DNA of 64,000 nt from CADEED01 sp043747835. GTDB taxonomy: Bacteria; Pseudomonadota; Gammaproteobacteria; Steroidobacterales; Steroidobacteraceae. Positions 17,494 through 25,924 of this stretch are shown one piece after another; position 1 is the stretch's first letter; each line of letters starts with the position of its first letter. The stretch is from NCBI GenBank assembly GCA_043747835.1, contig JAYTOK010000025.1, positions 1 to 64,000 of the forward strand. The letters are read 5' to 3'. The position numbers and the translations under genes were made by a program. The notes under the pieces are model-generated. The model saw only the letters and a program-made list of their open reading frames with translations. It was not told where the DNA came from and searched no databases.

Positions 17494-18072
17494 TTGAAGA
17501 CCTCGATCACGACAGCTTTGTGGGCGATCGCGCTGGGCGTAGCAACCATTGCCGCGCAGGCTTCAGCGGCGGAGGGTTGCACGGCGCGTGAACTGCGCCA
17601 CCGATTCACCGCAACGATCGATCTGAAGCCCGTGGGCGGCGTCCTGCGCAAGCAGCCCGCTTACTATTTCACCGGACCGTCGCAACGATTCGTCATCTTC
17701 TTCGATCCGAAAGAGGTCGTGGCAAAGGTCGAAGAGAGTGCGCGCCAGGATGCGTCGATCCGACCAGCACTCGAGGCGATGCAACGCGATTTGCCGCTCG
17801 CGGAAGACACCGACCTCTTCAAATACGGCCTCCGCAACGTTGCCTTCGCATTTCACTTCAAACATCTCGTCGCGAACCTGCTCGACGCGGGTCTCGCAAT
17901 GGTCGATCGCATGTCGTTTCACGATCCCGCGCGGATTCCACCGGATATCAACGACAGCGATCCCGCCTACATCAAGCGCGTGGACTGGGCGACGCGAGGC
18001 GCGGAAGGCCGCAAGTATTGCGATCCCCTCGGTCTCGAACTACTCGACGTCGTCGACCTCATCGCCGACTGA
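17494..18072 (+). CDS. Secreted protein of unknown function
   Basis: 192 residues starting with TTG at 17494 and a clear signal peptide (MKTSITTALWAIALGVATIAAQASA). The mature part is mostly polar, with two cysteines that could form a disulfide (in EGCTARE and KYCDPLG). I recognise no family. The spacer from gabT contains GGGGTCAGACC, resembling one half of the repeat at 55410, and the start codon lies just after it; translation initiation may therefore have been affected by repeat insertion. Confidence 0.6.
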   Translation: MKTSITTALWAIALGVATIAAQASAAEGCTARELRHRFTATIDLKPVGGVLRKQPAYYFTGPSQRFVIFFDPKEVVAKVEESARQDASIRPALEAMQRDLPLAEDTDLFKYGLRNVAFAFHFKHLVANLLDAGLAMVDRMSFHDPARIPPDINDSDPAYIKRVDWATRGAEGRKYCDPLGLELLDVVDLIAD

Positions 18073-18114
18073 CCGCCGGGAGCGGCGCCTTTCGGCGACC
18101 GCCCTCTCATTCGA

Positions 18115-18621
18115 TCAAGGCACTCGCGGATTGAACGGCGCGAAGACGCCGTCGGTGTTGAACTCGAACAACCACGCATGCAGCGTCCAGAGCGAGAACG
18201 TCTCGTTCGCATCCCACTCGTCCGCGCGGCCGATGAATCCCGTCGGCGCCCGCTTCGACAGCGCGAACGGCACCGCGTATTCCACCGCCACGAGCTTGCG
18301 CTTGCCGCCGCAGGGGTCGTCCGCATAGACGAGCAGTTCCGGCTTCGCCGGATCGAACTTCTCGTCGACCAGTTTCTCGTTCATGTAATGCCAGCCCATC
18401 CGGGGCATGAACAGCCCGATGTCGGCATAGCCCTCTTTCACGGCCTGGTCGACGTCGAGGAACCGCGCGGTGGCGTTGCGCACCTCGTCGAGCTGCAGCA
18501 CGGCAAGCGGCGGCGGCTTGTTGCCTTTTCCCTTGTTCGGATCGTGGTCATGACCTTCGTGCGCCCAGCTGGCGGAAGCCAGCAGGCTCGCGGCGAGCGC
18601 CGCGGCAATTCTGGGATTCAT
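18115..18621 (-). CDS. Secreted protein, metal-binding-like N-terminus, unknown function
   Basis: 168 residues: signal peptide (1-20, cut after ASWA), then a His/Asp cluster HEGHDHDP that could bind a metal. The central part (VRNATARFLDVDQAVKEGYAD, MGWHYMNEKLVD, PELLVYADDP) has the look of a family of small secreted proteins found in many proteobacteria, but I cannot name it. Convergent with the preceding gene (42 bases between stops). Confidence 0.65.
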   Translation of the reverse strand: MNPRIAAALAASLLASASWAHEGHDHDPNKGKGNKPPPLAVLQLDEVRNATARFLDVDQAVKEGYADIGLFMPRMGWHYMNEKLVDEKFDPAKPELLVYADDPCGGKRKLVAVEYAVPFALSKRAPTGFIGRADEWDANETFSLWTLHAWLFEFNTDGVFAPFNPRVP

Positions 18622-18831
18622 GGGATTCTCCGTTACGTTTAGTTCTTGCCCCCGATCGCGGGAGGCAGACTAACTACGAAGAACGGGCACGCGAATGATC
18701 GGAAGTCCGCGACGCTTGTCTACGCGTCCCCGGGGGTGCTCGATCGTCCGGTGTTGATGATCGATCGTCCAGCTCACGGACGACGCCGCTTCGGCGTCGA
18801 TTTCCGACGTGGGGCGCAGCCCCTGGGAATA
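18622..18831. terminator. Intergenic region with hairpins behind the reverse gene at 18832
   Basis: 210 bases between two reverse-strand genes. A 5-base stem at 18811-18823 (GGGGC/GCCCC) and a perfect 8-base stem with a 3-base loop at 18781-18799 lie just past the stop of the upstream gene and could end its transcript. TCGATCGTCC occurs twice at about 18739 and 18761. No gene is visible here. Confidence 0.4.
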
Positions 18832-19131
18832 CTAGGCCCTACCGGCGTTCGAATCGGTCGGAGTGTGGAAGTACTCGCTTTCAGAAGCGAGTTGCTCGAT
18901 CAGGCGCTTGAGCTCCGACATGCGGCCCTCGGCAGTGCTGATCGGCATGCAGTCCTGGCAGCGCGTATCGCCGCAGGGCTGGCGCGAGTACAGCCAGTAC
19001 TGGATCGCGCCGGCGAGAAGGCCGTCGGCGATGTCCCAAAGATCCGCATCCTTGTCCTTGTCCGCCAACTTGTTGGCGAGATCCACGGTCTTGGAGAAGG
19101 CGGCGTCGAAGGTATCGGCAATCGGTTCCAT
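18832..19131 (-). CDS. Small conserved protein with CxxxxCxxC motif
   Basis: 99 residues from the ATG at 19131 (an in-frame start 14 codons earlier is less likely). N-terminal half helical and acidic (KTVDLANKLADKDKDADLWDIADGLLAGAIQYWLYSRQ begins at residue about 14), then PCGDTRCQDCMP with three cysteines that could bind a metal or form disulfides, then a helix and a short tail. No signal peptide. Family not recognised. Confidence 0.6.
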   Translation of the reverse strand: MEPIADTFDAAFSKTVDLANKLADKDKDADLWDIADGLLAGAIQYWLYSRQPCGDTRCQDCMPISTAEGRMSELKRLIEQLASESEYFHTPTDSNAGRA

Positions 19132-19206
19132 GGCGGGAAGTATAGGCATCGCGCGCATCGATCGGAATGCCAATTTCCGCGGCGAAGCGAGGCTATGTTC
19201 AACGGC

Positions 19207-20115
19207 TCATTCGAGCCGCAGCGAGTAAATGCGCAGGTGCCGGGAACCCGCGCGGTCGCCACGAAACAGAGTGATGTCCGATATATGTGTCATGTTCATG
19301 AGCCGGCCGCGAGGTCCGCTGCGGATGTCCTCGATGGGGATCCGGATCGTGCGGCGCTCCCGGCCCGCGAGATCGAAGCGCCGATTGAAGCGATCATTGA
19401 AGAACCTGCCGCGTCCACGATCGTGCACTCGCACCATGAGGAAGAGCGCGTCCGCATCGGGGTTTTCGACGTCGATCGCGAGCGTGCGGTAGTTGCTCCA
19501 GTCCGGCACAGGCTCGTGCAGGGAGACGCCCGGAAAGTCATCGGCCGAGAATTCGATGTCGAGCGCATCGCGCACAATGTCGCGATTCACTCCATACCCG
19601 ACTACCCAGAAGAGTTCGTTGCTGGAGCGGAAGTCGGCGAGCACCGGAAATTGTCCATCGCGGTGCACATAGGCGCGGGCCATCCGCGCGAGCGGCGCCA
19701 AGTAGATGGTCATGCACAGCAACACCACGCCGAACGAGAGCACGCGCACGTAACGCGGGAGCGCGGGGCGACGATCGAACAACGCGAACACCGCGAGCGC
19801 GAGCAGCACCCCGAGCGCGTCCGCAATGACGTCTTCCCACGACGCGTCGCGGCGCAACGGCTTTTGAATGGCTTCGGTGAGGAATCCCCCGGCGACGCCG
19901 ACGAGCCCCGCGAGCCCGTAGAGCCGGACGCCCTGCATCCGGAAATCGTTGCGCAGGATCAGCATCACGCCGAGCGTCAGGAGCATGAACAGAGGCGTAT
20001 GCCCCGCGTTCTCGATGGTGCGACCCGCCGCCGTCGGCGGAATCGGCAGCGGCACGAAGAGCAGCGCCGCGGCGACGACGAGAAAGATGGCGAGTAAGAG
20101 GAGTCGGCGGGACAC
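19207..20115 (-). CDS. VanZ-like membrane protein with C-terminal carbohydrate-binding-like domain
   Basis: 302 residues. The N-terminal half has about five membrane helices, with the VanZ-like signature AGHTPLFMLLTLGVM and GFLTEAIQKPLRRDASWEDVIADALGVLLG-like region (residues about 35-115). The C-terminal half (from residue about 165) resembles the all-beta complex-I-intermediate/carbohydrate-binding fold: DWSNYRTLAIDVENP, VRVHDR, FNDRFNRRFDL and IEDI. Such fusions recur in gammaproteobacteria; the role is unknown, perhaps envelope related. Divergent from yceH with 22 bases between starts. Confidence 0.75.
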   Translation of the reverse strand: MSRRLLLLAIFLVVAAALLFVPLPIPPTAAGRTIENAGHTPLFMLLTLGVMLILRNDFRMQGVRLYGLAGLVGVAGGFLTEAIQKPLRRDASWEDVIADALGVLLALAVFALFDRRPALPRYVRVLSFGVVLLCMTIYLAPLARMARAYVHRDGQFPVLADFRSSNELFWVVGYGVNRDIVRDALDIEFSADDFPGVSLHEPVPDWSNYRTLAIDVENPDADALFLMVRVHDRGRGRFFNDRFNRRFDLAGRERRTIRIPIEDIRSGPRGRLMNMTHISDITLFRGDRAGSRHLRIYSLRLE

Positions 20116-20137
20116 TGTGCGTCAGTATACTTGGCGC

Positions 20138-20797
20138 ATGAACATACGACTCTCCGCAATCGAAGCACGCATCATCGGTGTACTCATCGAAAAACAGGTC
20201 ACGACCCCGGATCAGTATCCGCTGTCGCTGAATGCGCTCGTGAACGCCTGCAACCAGAAGAGCAATCGCGAGCCGCTCATGCAGGTGGACGAGGCGACGG
20301 TGAAGTTCGTCGTCGACAGCCTCGCGCGCCGGCACTTCATCGTGGAGAAGTCGGGCTTCGGCAGCCGGGTACCGAAGTATCAGCAGATCTTCTGCAACAC
20401 CGAGTTCGGCTCTCTGAAGTTCTCGCCGCAGGAAACCGCGATCGTCTGCGAATTGCTGCTGCGCGGTCCGCAGACGCCGGGCGAGCTTCGCAACCGCGTC
20501 ACGCGCATGGCGGACTTGCTGGAACCGTCGGCGATCGAGTCGATTCTCGAGACGCTCGCGGGGCGGCCCGACGGCGCGATCGTCGCGAAGCTGCCGCGCG
20601 AATCCGGCCGCCGCGATTCGCGCTGGGCGCAGACTTTCGAAGAACTGCCCGAGGTCGTGGAGGCAACGGGGCCGCACGCGGAGTCCGCGACCGCGGGATT
20701 GTCGCGCGGCGCGGCCACGGCGCGCATCGCGGAACTCGAACGCGAGGTTGCGGAACTGCGCGCCGAGCTCGCGCAACTCAAGGCACCGATGCCGTGA
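20138..20797 (+). CDS. YceH family protein (DUF480)
   Basis: 219 residues from the ATG at 20138. Tandem winged-helix fold of the YceH/DUF480 family: LSAIEARIIGVLIEKQVTTP at the N-terminus, LNALVNACNQKSNREPLM, and the second winged helix LLLRGPQTPGELRNR. The C-terminal coiled coil (ARIAELEREVAELRAELAQL) is typical. The function is poorly defined. It ends in GTGA, where the GTG starts the next gene. Confidence 0.9.
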   Translation: MNIRLSAIEARIIGVLIEKQVTTPDQYPLSLNALVNACNQKSNREPLMQVDEATVKFVVDSLARRHFIVEKSGFGSRVPKYQQIFCNTEFGSLKFSPQETAIVCELLLRGPQTPGELRNRVTRMADLLEPSAIESILETLAGRPDGAIVAKLPRESGRRDSRWAQTFEELPEVVEATGPHAESATAGLSRGAATARIAELEREVAELRAELAQLKAPMP

Positions 20798-21141
20798 GGC
20801 TTCCCGCGTGGGCGATCAGCGCTGGACTGCTCGTCATCTCGAACGTGTTCATGACGTTCGCGTGGTACGCGCATCTCAAGAACATGGCGGCGAAGCCGTG
20901 GATCATCGCCGCGCTGGCGAGCTGGGGAATCGCGTTGTTCGAGTACCTCGTGCAGGTGCCGGCGAACCGCATCGGGTACACAGTGCTGTCGCTGGGCCAG
21001 CTCAAGGTGATGCAGGAAGTGATCACGCTTGCGGTGTTCGTGCCGTTCGCATTTTTTTACATGAAGCAGCCGTTGAAGCTGGATTTTTTGTGGGCGGGGC
21101 TGTGCCTGGTTGCCGCCGCGTATTTCATGTTTCGGAGGTAG
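20794..21141 (+). CDS. DMT family protein (DUF486)
   Basis: 115 residues from a GTG overlapping the yceH stop. Four hydrophobic helices and the family signature FMTFAWYAHL, SWGIALFEYLVQVPANRIG and FYMKQPLKLDFLWA. DUF486 proteins are short members of the drug/metabolite transporter superfamily and probably work as dimers; the substrate is unknown. Coupled to yceH by the 4-base overlap. Confidence 0.88.
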   Translation: MRLPAWAISAGLLVISNVFMTFAWYAHLKNMAAKPWIIAALASWGIALFEYLVQVPANRIGYTVLSLGQLKVMQEVITLAVFVPFAFFYMKQPLKLDFLWAGLCLVAAAYFMFRR

Positions 21142-21177
21142 AGGGGTCGGTCAAAGGGGTCCTTTAAACCGGGCTCT

Positions 21178-22188
21178 CTAGCTAGCCAACGCCGCGCACA
21201 GCGCCTCGACATCCTCGTCCGGCGTATCCCACGAACAAACGAACCGCGCCTCGCCCGAACCCGCCGGGCCCCAGGGATAGAACCCGAACTCTGTCGATAA
21301 TGCCGCGATGCGTTCATCGCCGAGTCTCATGAACACCTGATTCGTCACGCAGGGAACGCTCAAGCATTGCGGCGCCGCCGCCGCGATCCGCGCCGCCAGC
21401 CGATTCGCTCTCTCGGCATTGCGCTTCCAGATACCACTTTCGAGATAGGCGATGAGTTGCACCGCGGCGTATCGTCCCTTGCACGCGAGCTGACCCGCGC
21501 GCTTGCGGCGGAACTCGAAATCCGCCACGCGGTCTGCATCGAAGAACACCAGTGCTTCGGCATTCATGCCGCCATTCTTGATGACCCCGAACGACAACAC
21601 ATCCACGCCCGCCTTCCACGTGAGCTCCGCCGGCGAGCACCCCAGCGCCACCAGCGCATTCGCGAAGCGCGCCCCGTCCACGTGCACGCTCATGCCGCGA
21701 TCATGAGCGATCTTCGCGAGTGCGCGGGTTTCGGCGACGGAATACACCGCGCCGCGTTCCGTCGCCTGGGTGATCGACAACACGCGCGGCTGCACGCCGT
21801 GCACGTGCGGGTCGAACCACGCGAGGCGCGCCTCGAGATCGGCGGCAGTGAACTTCGCGCCCGCGCCGCTGATCAGGGACAGCTTGGCGCCGCCCGTGAA
21901 GAACTCCGGCGCACCGCATTCGTCGCGCTCGATGTGCGCCTCGGCATGCGTCAACACAGTTCCCCACGGCGGACAGAGCGTGGCCAGCGCGAGTGCATTC
22001 GCGGCCGTGCCCGACGACACCGTGAACACGCGAACTTTCGTTTCGAAAAACCTGCCGAAAACTTCGTCCAACGAATCCGACCAGCGGTCCGCGCCGTATG
22101 CGAGAGCGACGCCCGTGTTGCAGGCCGCGATCGCATCGAGGATTTCCCGGCTGACGGAGGCGGTGTTGTCCGACTTGAAATAGCGCAT
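21178..22188 (-). CDS. ltaE: Low-specificity L-threonine aldolase
   Basis: 336 residues, PLP enzyme of the beta-eliminating lyase/aromatic aldolase class that cleaves threonine or allo-threonine to glycine and acetaldehyde. Seen: FKSDNTASVSREILDAI and GADRWSDSLDEVFG at the N-terminus, VSSGTAANALAL (phosphate site), MSVHVDGARFANAL (Asp contacting PLP) and SFGVIKNGGMNAEALVFFD with the Schiff-base lysine. The ATG at 22188 gives the family's usual start; the open frame extends upstream but lacks homology there. Faces the TonB receptor gene across 187 bases. Confidence 0.92.
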   Translation of the reverse strand: MRYFKSDNTASVSREILDAIAACNTGVALAYGADRWSDSLDEVFGRFFETKVRVFTVSSGTAANALALATLCPPWGTVLTHAEAHIERDECGAPEFFTGGAKLSLISGAGAKFTAADLEARLAWFDPHVHGVQPRVLSITQATERGAVYSVAETRALAKIAHDRGMSVHVDGARFANALVALGCSPAELTWKAGVDVLSFGVIKNGGMNAEALVFFDADRVADFEFRRKRAGQLACKGRYAAVQLIAYLESGIWKRNAERANRLAARIAAAAPQCLSVPCVTNQVFMRLGDERIAALSTEFGFYPWGPAGSGEARFVCSWDTPDEDVEALCAALAS

Positions 22189-22375
22189 GGGCGCGATTCT
22201 ACCGGGAACCTGGCCACGGAACGCCCAACGACGCGCGTCAACGTACGTAACGCGCGACGCGCAATGGGTTTCGCAGAAGGAAATGTTCTCTGCGCCCGGG
22301 ATGACGGGCGTTAGAGTGCGGGCCACACGGCGCACCAGCCAATTTACACATGATGAAACGCAAGGAAGTAAGACG

Positions 22376-24883
22376 ATGAACGACAGCAAATGGAAGATGA
22401 AGGCGCTGAGTGCCGCCATCGCGGGCACGCTCGGCGTCTTCGCGAGCGCGAACGCGTTCGCCCAGGATGCGGCGCCCGCCGCGGATGTCGAGGACAGCAT
22501 CGACGAAGTCGTCGTGACCGGCACGCGCGTCGCCGCACGCACGCGTCTCGATACGCTCGCGCCCGTGGACGTACTCTCGGCCGAAACGCTCGGCTCGACC
22601 GCGACCACCGAGCTTGCCGAAGCGCTCTCGACCGCCGCCCCGTCCCTCAACTTCCCGCGCCCGTCGATCACGGACGGCACCGACCACATCCGCCCCGCCA
22701 CGCTGCGCGGTCTCGCGCCCGACCAGACGCTCGTGCTCGTCAACAGCAAGCGCCGGCATCAATCCGCGCTCGTGAACGTGAACGGCTCGGTCGGCCGGGG
22801 TTCCGCCGCCGTGGACTTGAATGCCATCCCGCTCGCCGCGATCGAATCCGTCGAAGTGCTGCGTGACGGCGCGTCGGCGCAGTACGGGTCCGATGCGATT
22901 GCCGGCGTGATCAACCTGCGCCTGCGCGATGCGCGCGAGGGCGGCAACGCAACGCTTACCTACGGCGAGTACGACACCAAAGTGCAGACCGAGCGCGGGG
23001 AGCGCGATGCGAAGGACGGCACGACCGTCACCGCCTCCGGCTGGGTCGGCCTGCCGCTCGGCCCCGAAGGTTTCCTCACGCTGTCGGCCGAGTATCGCGA
23101 CCGCGATCCGACGAGCCGCGGCGATTTCGACAGCCGCGTGCCGGGAGCGCCCGTCACTTCCCGATTCGGCGACCCCACGGCCGAAGACATCACCGCGTAC
23201 GTGAACGCAGGTCTTCCGCTCGGGAACGACTGGAACATCTACGGCTGGGCGGGCTACCAGCAGCGTGAAGGCGACTCCGCCGCATTCCCGCGCATCTTCA
23301 ACGACGCGCGCAACGTGCCCGCTATCTACCCGAACGGCTTCCTGCCGCTGATCACCACCGACATCGACGACATCGCGTTGGGCTGGGGCGTGCGCGGCGC
23401 ACTGTGGGGCTGGGATGCCGACGTGAGCCTCGTGTACGGATCCAACGAAGTCGTGTACGGCGTCGAGAACAGCCTGAACGTGTCGTACGGCGCCGCATCG
23501 CAGACCAGCTTCGACGCGGGCGAGATGAACTACGACCAGTACGTGTTCGACGCGAGCCTCGTGCGCGGCTTCGAGGTCGGCAATCTTCCCGAGCCCCTGA
23601 ACGTCGCGCTCGGTGTCGAATGGCGTCGCGAGAGCTACGGCATCGTCGCTGGCGAGCCCGCCTCCTACAACCGCGGACCCATCGTCGGCGTCGCGGCCGG
23701 TGCGCAGGGATTCCCGGGCTTCCAGCCGAGCAACGAGCTCGACGAGCATCGCAGCGCGGTCTCCGCGTATGTCGACGTCGAAGCCAGGCTCACCGAGAAA
23801 TTCCTCGCGAGCGTGGCGGTGCGTGGTGAGGACTATTCCGACTTCGGCTCCGCGGTGACCGGCAAGCTCGCCGGCCGCTTCGACTTCACGCCAAACTTTG
23901 CGATCCGCGGCGCGGCCTCGACGGGCTTCCGCGCGCCGGGACTGCAACAGGAATTCTTCACCTCGACCGCGACCAACTTCATCGGCGGACTGCCGTTCGA
24001 AGTCGGCACGTTCCCCGCGACGTCCGACGTCGCCGTCACCCTCGGCGCGAAGCCGCTCGATGCCGAGAAGTCGCGCAACTACTCGCTCGGCACCGTGGTC
24101 CGCTTCGCCGGATTCGAAGCGACGATCGACGCGTACCGGATCGACATCCGCGACCGCATCGTGCTGTCCGAGAACCTCAACACGCCGCAGGTCGCTGCGC
24201 TCATCTCGCCGTTCGGCGCGACCGTGGCACGGTTCTTCATCAATGGCGTCGAGACACAGACGCAAGGCATCGATGTCGTGACGCGATACGCGCTGCGCAC
24301 CGAACGCCTCGGCAAGTTCGACTTCGTGGCCGCGGGCAACTGGAACGAGACCGACGTCGAGAAGGTGCCGACGACCAACGTGATCTCGAACATCTGCAAC
24401 GGGCAGCCGGCACCCTGCACGCCGCCCGTGCTGTTCGCGCGCATCAACAGGCTGTCGTTCGAGGAAGGCACACCGGACAGCAAGATCGCGCTCGGCGTCG
24501 ACTGGTCCATTCCCGTCGCGAGCACGAACTTCGGCGTGAGCTTGAAGGGCACGCGCTACGGCGAAGTGGTCGAGCCGGGTGTGCCGACAGCGGCCGAGGT
24601 CAACGCGGGGCTTTCCGATGCACGTGACGTACACATCCAGCCGGACTGGGTCGTCGATTTCGGACTCAACGTCAAACTACTCGAGGAGAAACTCGGGTTC
24701 ACGGTGGGCGCCGATAACGTGTTCGACCAGTATCCGGACCGGATGCCGATCGCGCGTGTAATTCCCGCGCCCGTGGGCGGCACCGCGAACCTGAATGCGA
24801 CGAATGCGCTCGGGTATTCGCGGTATTCGCCCTACGGCTTCAACGGCCGGTTCGTGTACGCGCGGTTCAACTACCGCTGGTAA
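22376..24883 (+). CDS. TonB-dependent outer membrane receptor
   Basis: 835 residues: signal peptide (about 1-30), a TonB-box-like DEVVVTGTR, plug domain with TLRGLAPDQTLVLVNSKRR and VEVLRDGASAQYGSDAIAGVINL, then the beta-barrel with the receptor signature ANFGIRGAASTGFRAPGLQ-like segment near residue 520 and the terminal strand ending in aromatic Trp. The plug sequence resembles receptors of the large Caulobacterales/Xanthomonadales type used for sugars, peptides or other organics rather than a named siderophore receptor. No substrate genes are adjacent, so the ligand is unknown. AAGGA lies upstream of the ATG. Confidence 0.92.
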   Translation: MNDSKWKMKALSAAIAGTLGVFASANAFAQDAAPAADVEDSIDEVVVTGTRVAARTRLDTLAPVDVLSAETLGSTATTELAEALSTAAPSLNFPRPSITDGTDHIRPATLRGLAPDQTLVLVNSKRRHQSALVNVNGSVGRGSAAVDLNAIPLAAIESVEVLRDGASAQYGSDAIAGVINLRLRDAREGGNATLTYGEYDTKVQTERGERDAKDGTTVTASGWVGLPLGPEGFLTLSAEYRDRDPTSRGDFDSRVPGAPVTSRFGDPTAEDITAYVNAGLPLGNDWNIYGWAGYQQREGDSAAFPRIFNDARNVPAIYPNGFLPLITTDIDDIALGWGVRGALWGWDADVSLVYGSNEVVYGVENSLNVSYGAASQTSFDAGEMNYDQYVFDASLVRGFEVGNLPEPLNVALGVEWRRESYGIVAGEPASYNRGPIVGVAAGAQGFPGFQPSNELDEHRSAVSAYVDVEARLTEKFLASVAVRGEDYSDFGSAVTGKLAGRFDFTPNFAIRGAASTGFRAPGLQQEFFTSTATNFIGGLPFEVGTFPATSDVAVTLGAKPLDAEKSRNYSLGTVVRFAGFEATIDAYRIDIRDRIVLSENLNTPQVAALISPFGATVARFFINGVETQTQGIDVVTRYALRTERLGKFDFVAAGNWNETDVEKVPTTNVISNICNGQPAPCTPPVLFARINRLSFEEGTPDSKIALGVDWSIPVASTNFGVSLKGTRYGEVVEPGVPTAAEVNAGLSDARDVHIQPDWVVDFGLNVKLLEEKLGFTVGADNVFDQYPDRMPIARVIPAPVGGTANLNATNALGYSRYSPYGFNGRFVYARFNYRW

Positions 24884-24892
24884 ACGGCAAAA

Positions 24893-24918
24893 GGGTGCCG
24901 CCCGGGCGGGCGGCACCC
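24893..24918 (+). terminator. Strong hairpin after the TonB receptor gene
   Basis: A perfect 11-base GC-rich stem (24893-24903 with 24908-24918) and a 4-base loop start 10 bases after the receptor stop, preceded by AAAA. The run after it is CCATTTAA rather than a clean U-tract, so efficiency is uncertain. Confidence 0.65.
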
Positions 24919-24968
24919 CCATTTAACCGGGCATTATTTGAAGCATTTCGTTCGCGGCGAACGAAAGC

Positions 24969-25388
24969 GTGAAGTCGTTACGGCCTGCCCCGATGGTGGG
25001 GGTTGCGGGTTTTCCGTATCTTGAGTGCGTGGGCACTACATACCGAATCCCGAAGCTGTCGAGCCGCCGCGAGTACTTCCGGCTGCCGTATCCCGTGTCC
25101 GCGAATGCGGTGCTCGTGGTCGATGGCGCTAACTACAAGGTTGGCGAGATTTCCGAGGGCGGGCTGCGCATCATCACGGGCGTGGGCCGGTTCGCGGTGG
25201 ATTCGACGTTGCGCGGCACGCTGACGCTCACGATGGGGATTTCCCGGCAGGTGACCGGCAAGGTGCTGCGGATCGCGGAAGATCACTTCGTGCTCAGACT
25301 CGAAGCGGGTCCGACGTGCTACGACGTGATGAGAGAGCAGCGGCATGTGGCGAAGTCGTTTCCGGATTGGAAGCCGACGCCGGCATAG
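24969..25388 (+). CDS. PilZ domain protein
   Basis: 139 residues from GTG, though a second GTG at 25029 would remove the first 20 residues, which show no conservation. The PilZ domain for cyclic-di-GMP binding is suggested by RREYFRLPYPV (RxxxR at residues 34-38), followed by VGEISEGGLRI in place of the usual D/NxSxxGG. YcgR- and FlgZ-type proteins share this layout, but the N-terminal YcgR domain is absent. Probably a stand-alone c-di-GMP effector. Confidence 0.7.
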   Translation: MKSLRPAPMVGVAGFPYLECVGTTYRIPKLSSRREYFRLPYPVSANAVLVVDGANYKVGEISEGGLRIITGVGRFAVDSTLRGTLTLTMGISRQVTGKVLRIAEDHFVLRLEAGPTCYDVMREQRHVAKSFPDWKPTPA

Positions 25389-25578
25389 AAGTCTTTCGCA
25401 TTCTCGAGCGAGAGACAAATGGATCGAAGCGCCGATCGAATCAACCTCAAAACGAGATCTTCGATCAACGAATTAGCCTTCTTCGTGTTCTCGCAGAAGA
25501 TGCGGTCGCTCACTTACCGCGACATGGAACCAAGCGCGCTCGCCAGGCCGACGATCCAAAGCCGGGGCAAATCCGCCG

Positions 25579-25923
25579 TCAGTATCGGCGGAACTCCAGC
25601 GCTACTCCGGCCGCTTGCACCTCGGAAGTCAGGCTAGATATCAAGGAAAGAACCGCAGGATCTACAGCGAACCGGCTCTCGAATAGGATTCGAATCCTTT
25701 CAGGGCCGATGCCGCCGTAACTCTCTCGAAACGAACTATCGAGCGCCTCGCGAACGTAATTCCTGATTTTCGTCTCGATGAGCTCAAGTGTTTCCTGGCT
25801 GTCATCCACCGCACTTTGCGCGACGATGCACATGTCGATTCCACCGTCTTGCCTTTCGACAAGTAGATCGAGCTTTGTAGCGTCATTTATAGGCGACACA
25901 GTGTTCTCGCTCATCGGTGACAT
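25579..25923 (-). CDS. Small acidic protein after the Rhs gene, immunity candidate
   Basis: 114 residues, no signal peptide. It starts one base after the stop of the Rhs gene and is last in that cluster, the usual place for a cognate immunity gene. The sequence (KLDLLVERQDGGIDMCIV, then a long helix LELIETKIRNYVREAL and a C-terminal VALEFRRY strand) loosely resembles small DUF6572-like proteins; I am not certain. If the Rhs tip is a toxin, this protein would block it in the cytoplasm. The neighbourhood is less GC-rich than most of the window, as is common for exchanged toxin/immunity tips. Confidence 0.6.
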   Translation of the reverse strand: MSPMSENTVSPINDATKLDLLVERQDGGIDMCIVAQSAVDDSQETLELIETKIRNYVREALDSSFRESYGGIGPERIRILFESRFAVDPAVLSLISSLTSEVQAAGVALEFRRY

Positions 25924-25924
25924 G

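Noticed and set aside
22350..22379. Nine-codon frame (MMKRKEVRR) overlapping the TonB receptor start as ATGA
   Set aside because: It has no ribosome binding site and no regulatory codon run; the AAGGA inside it simply serves the receptor start.
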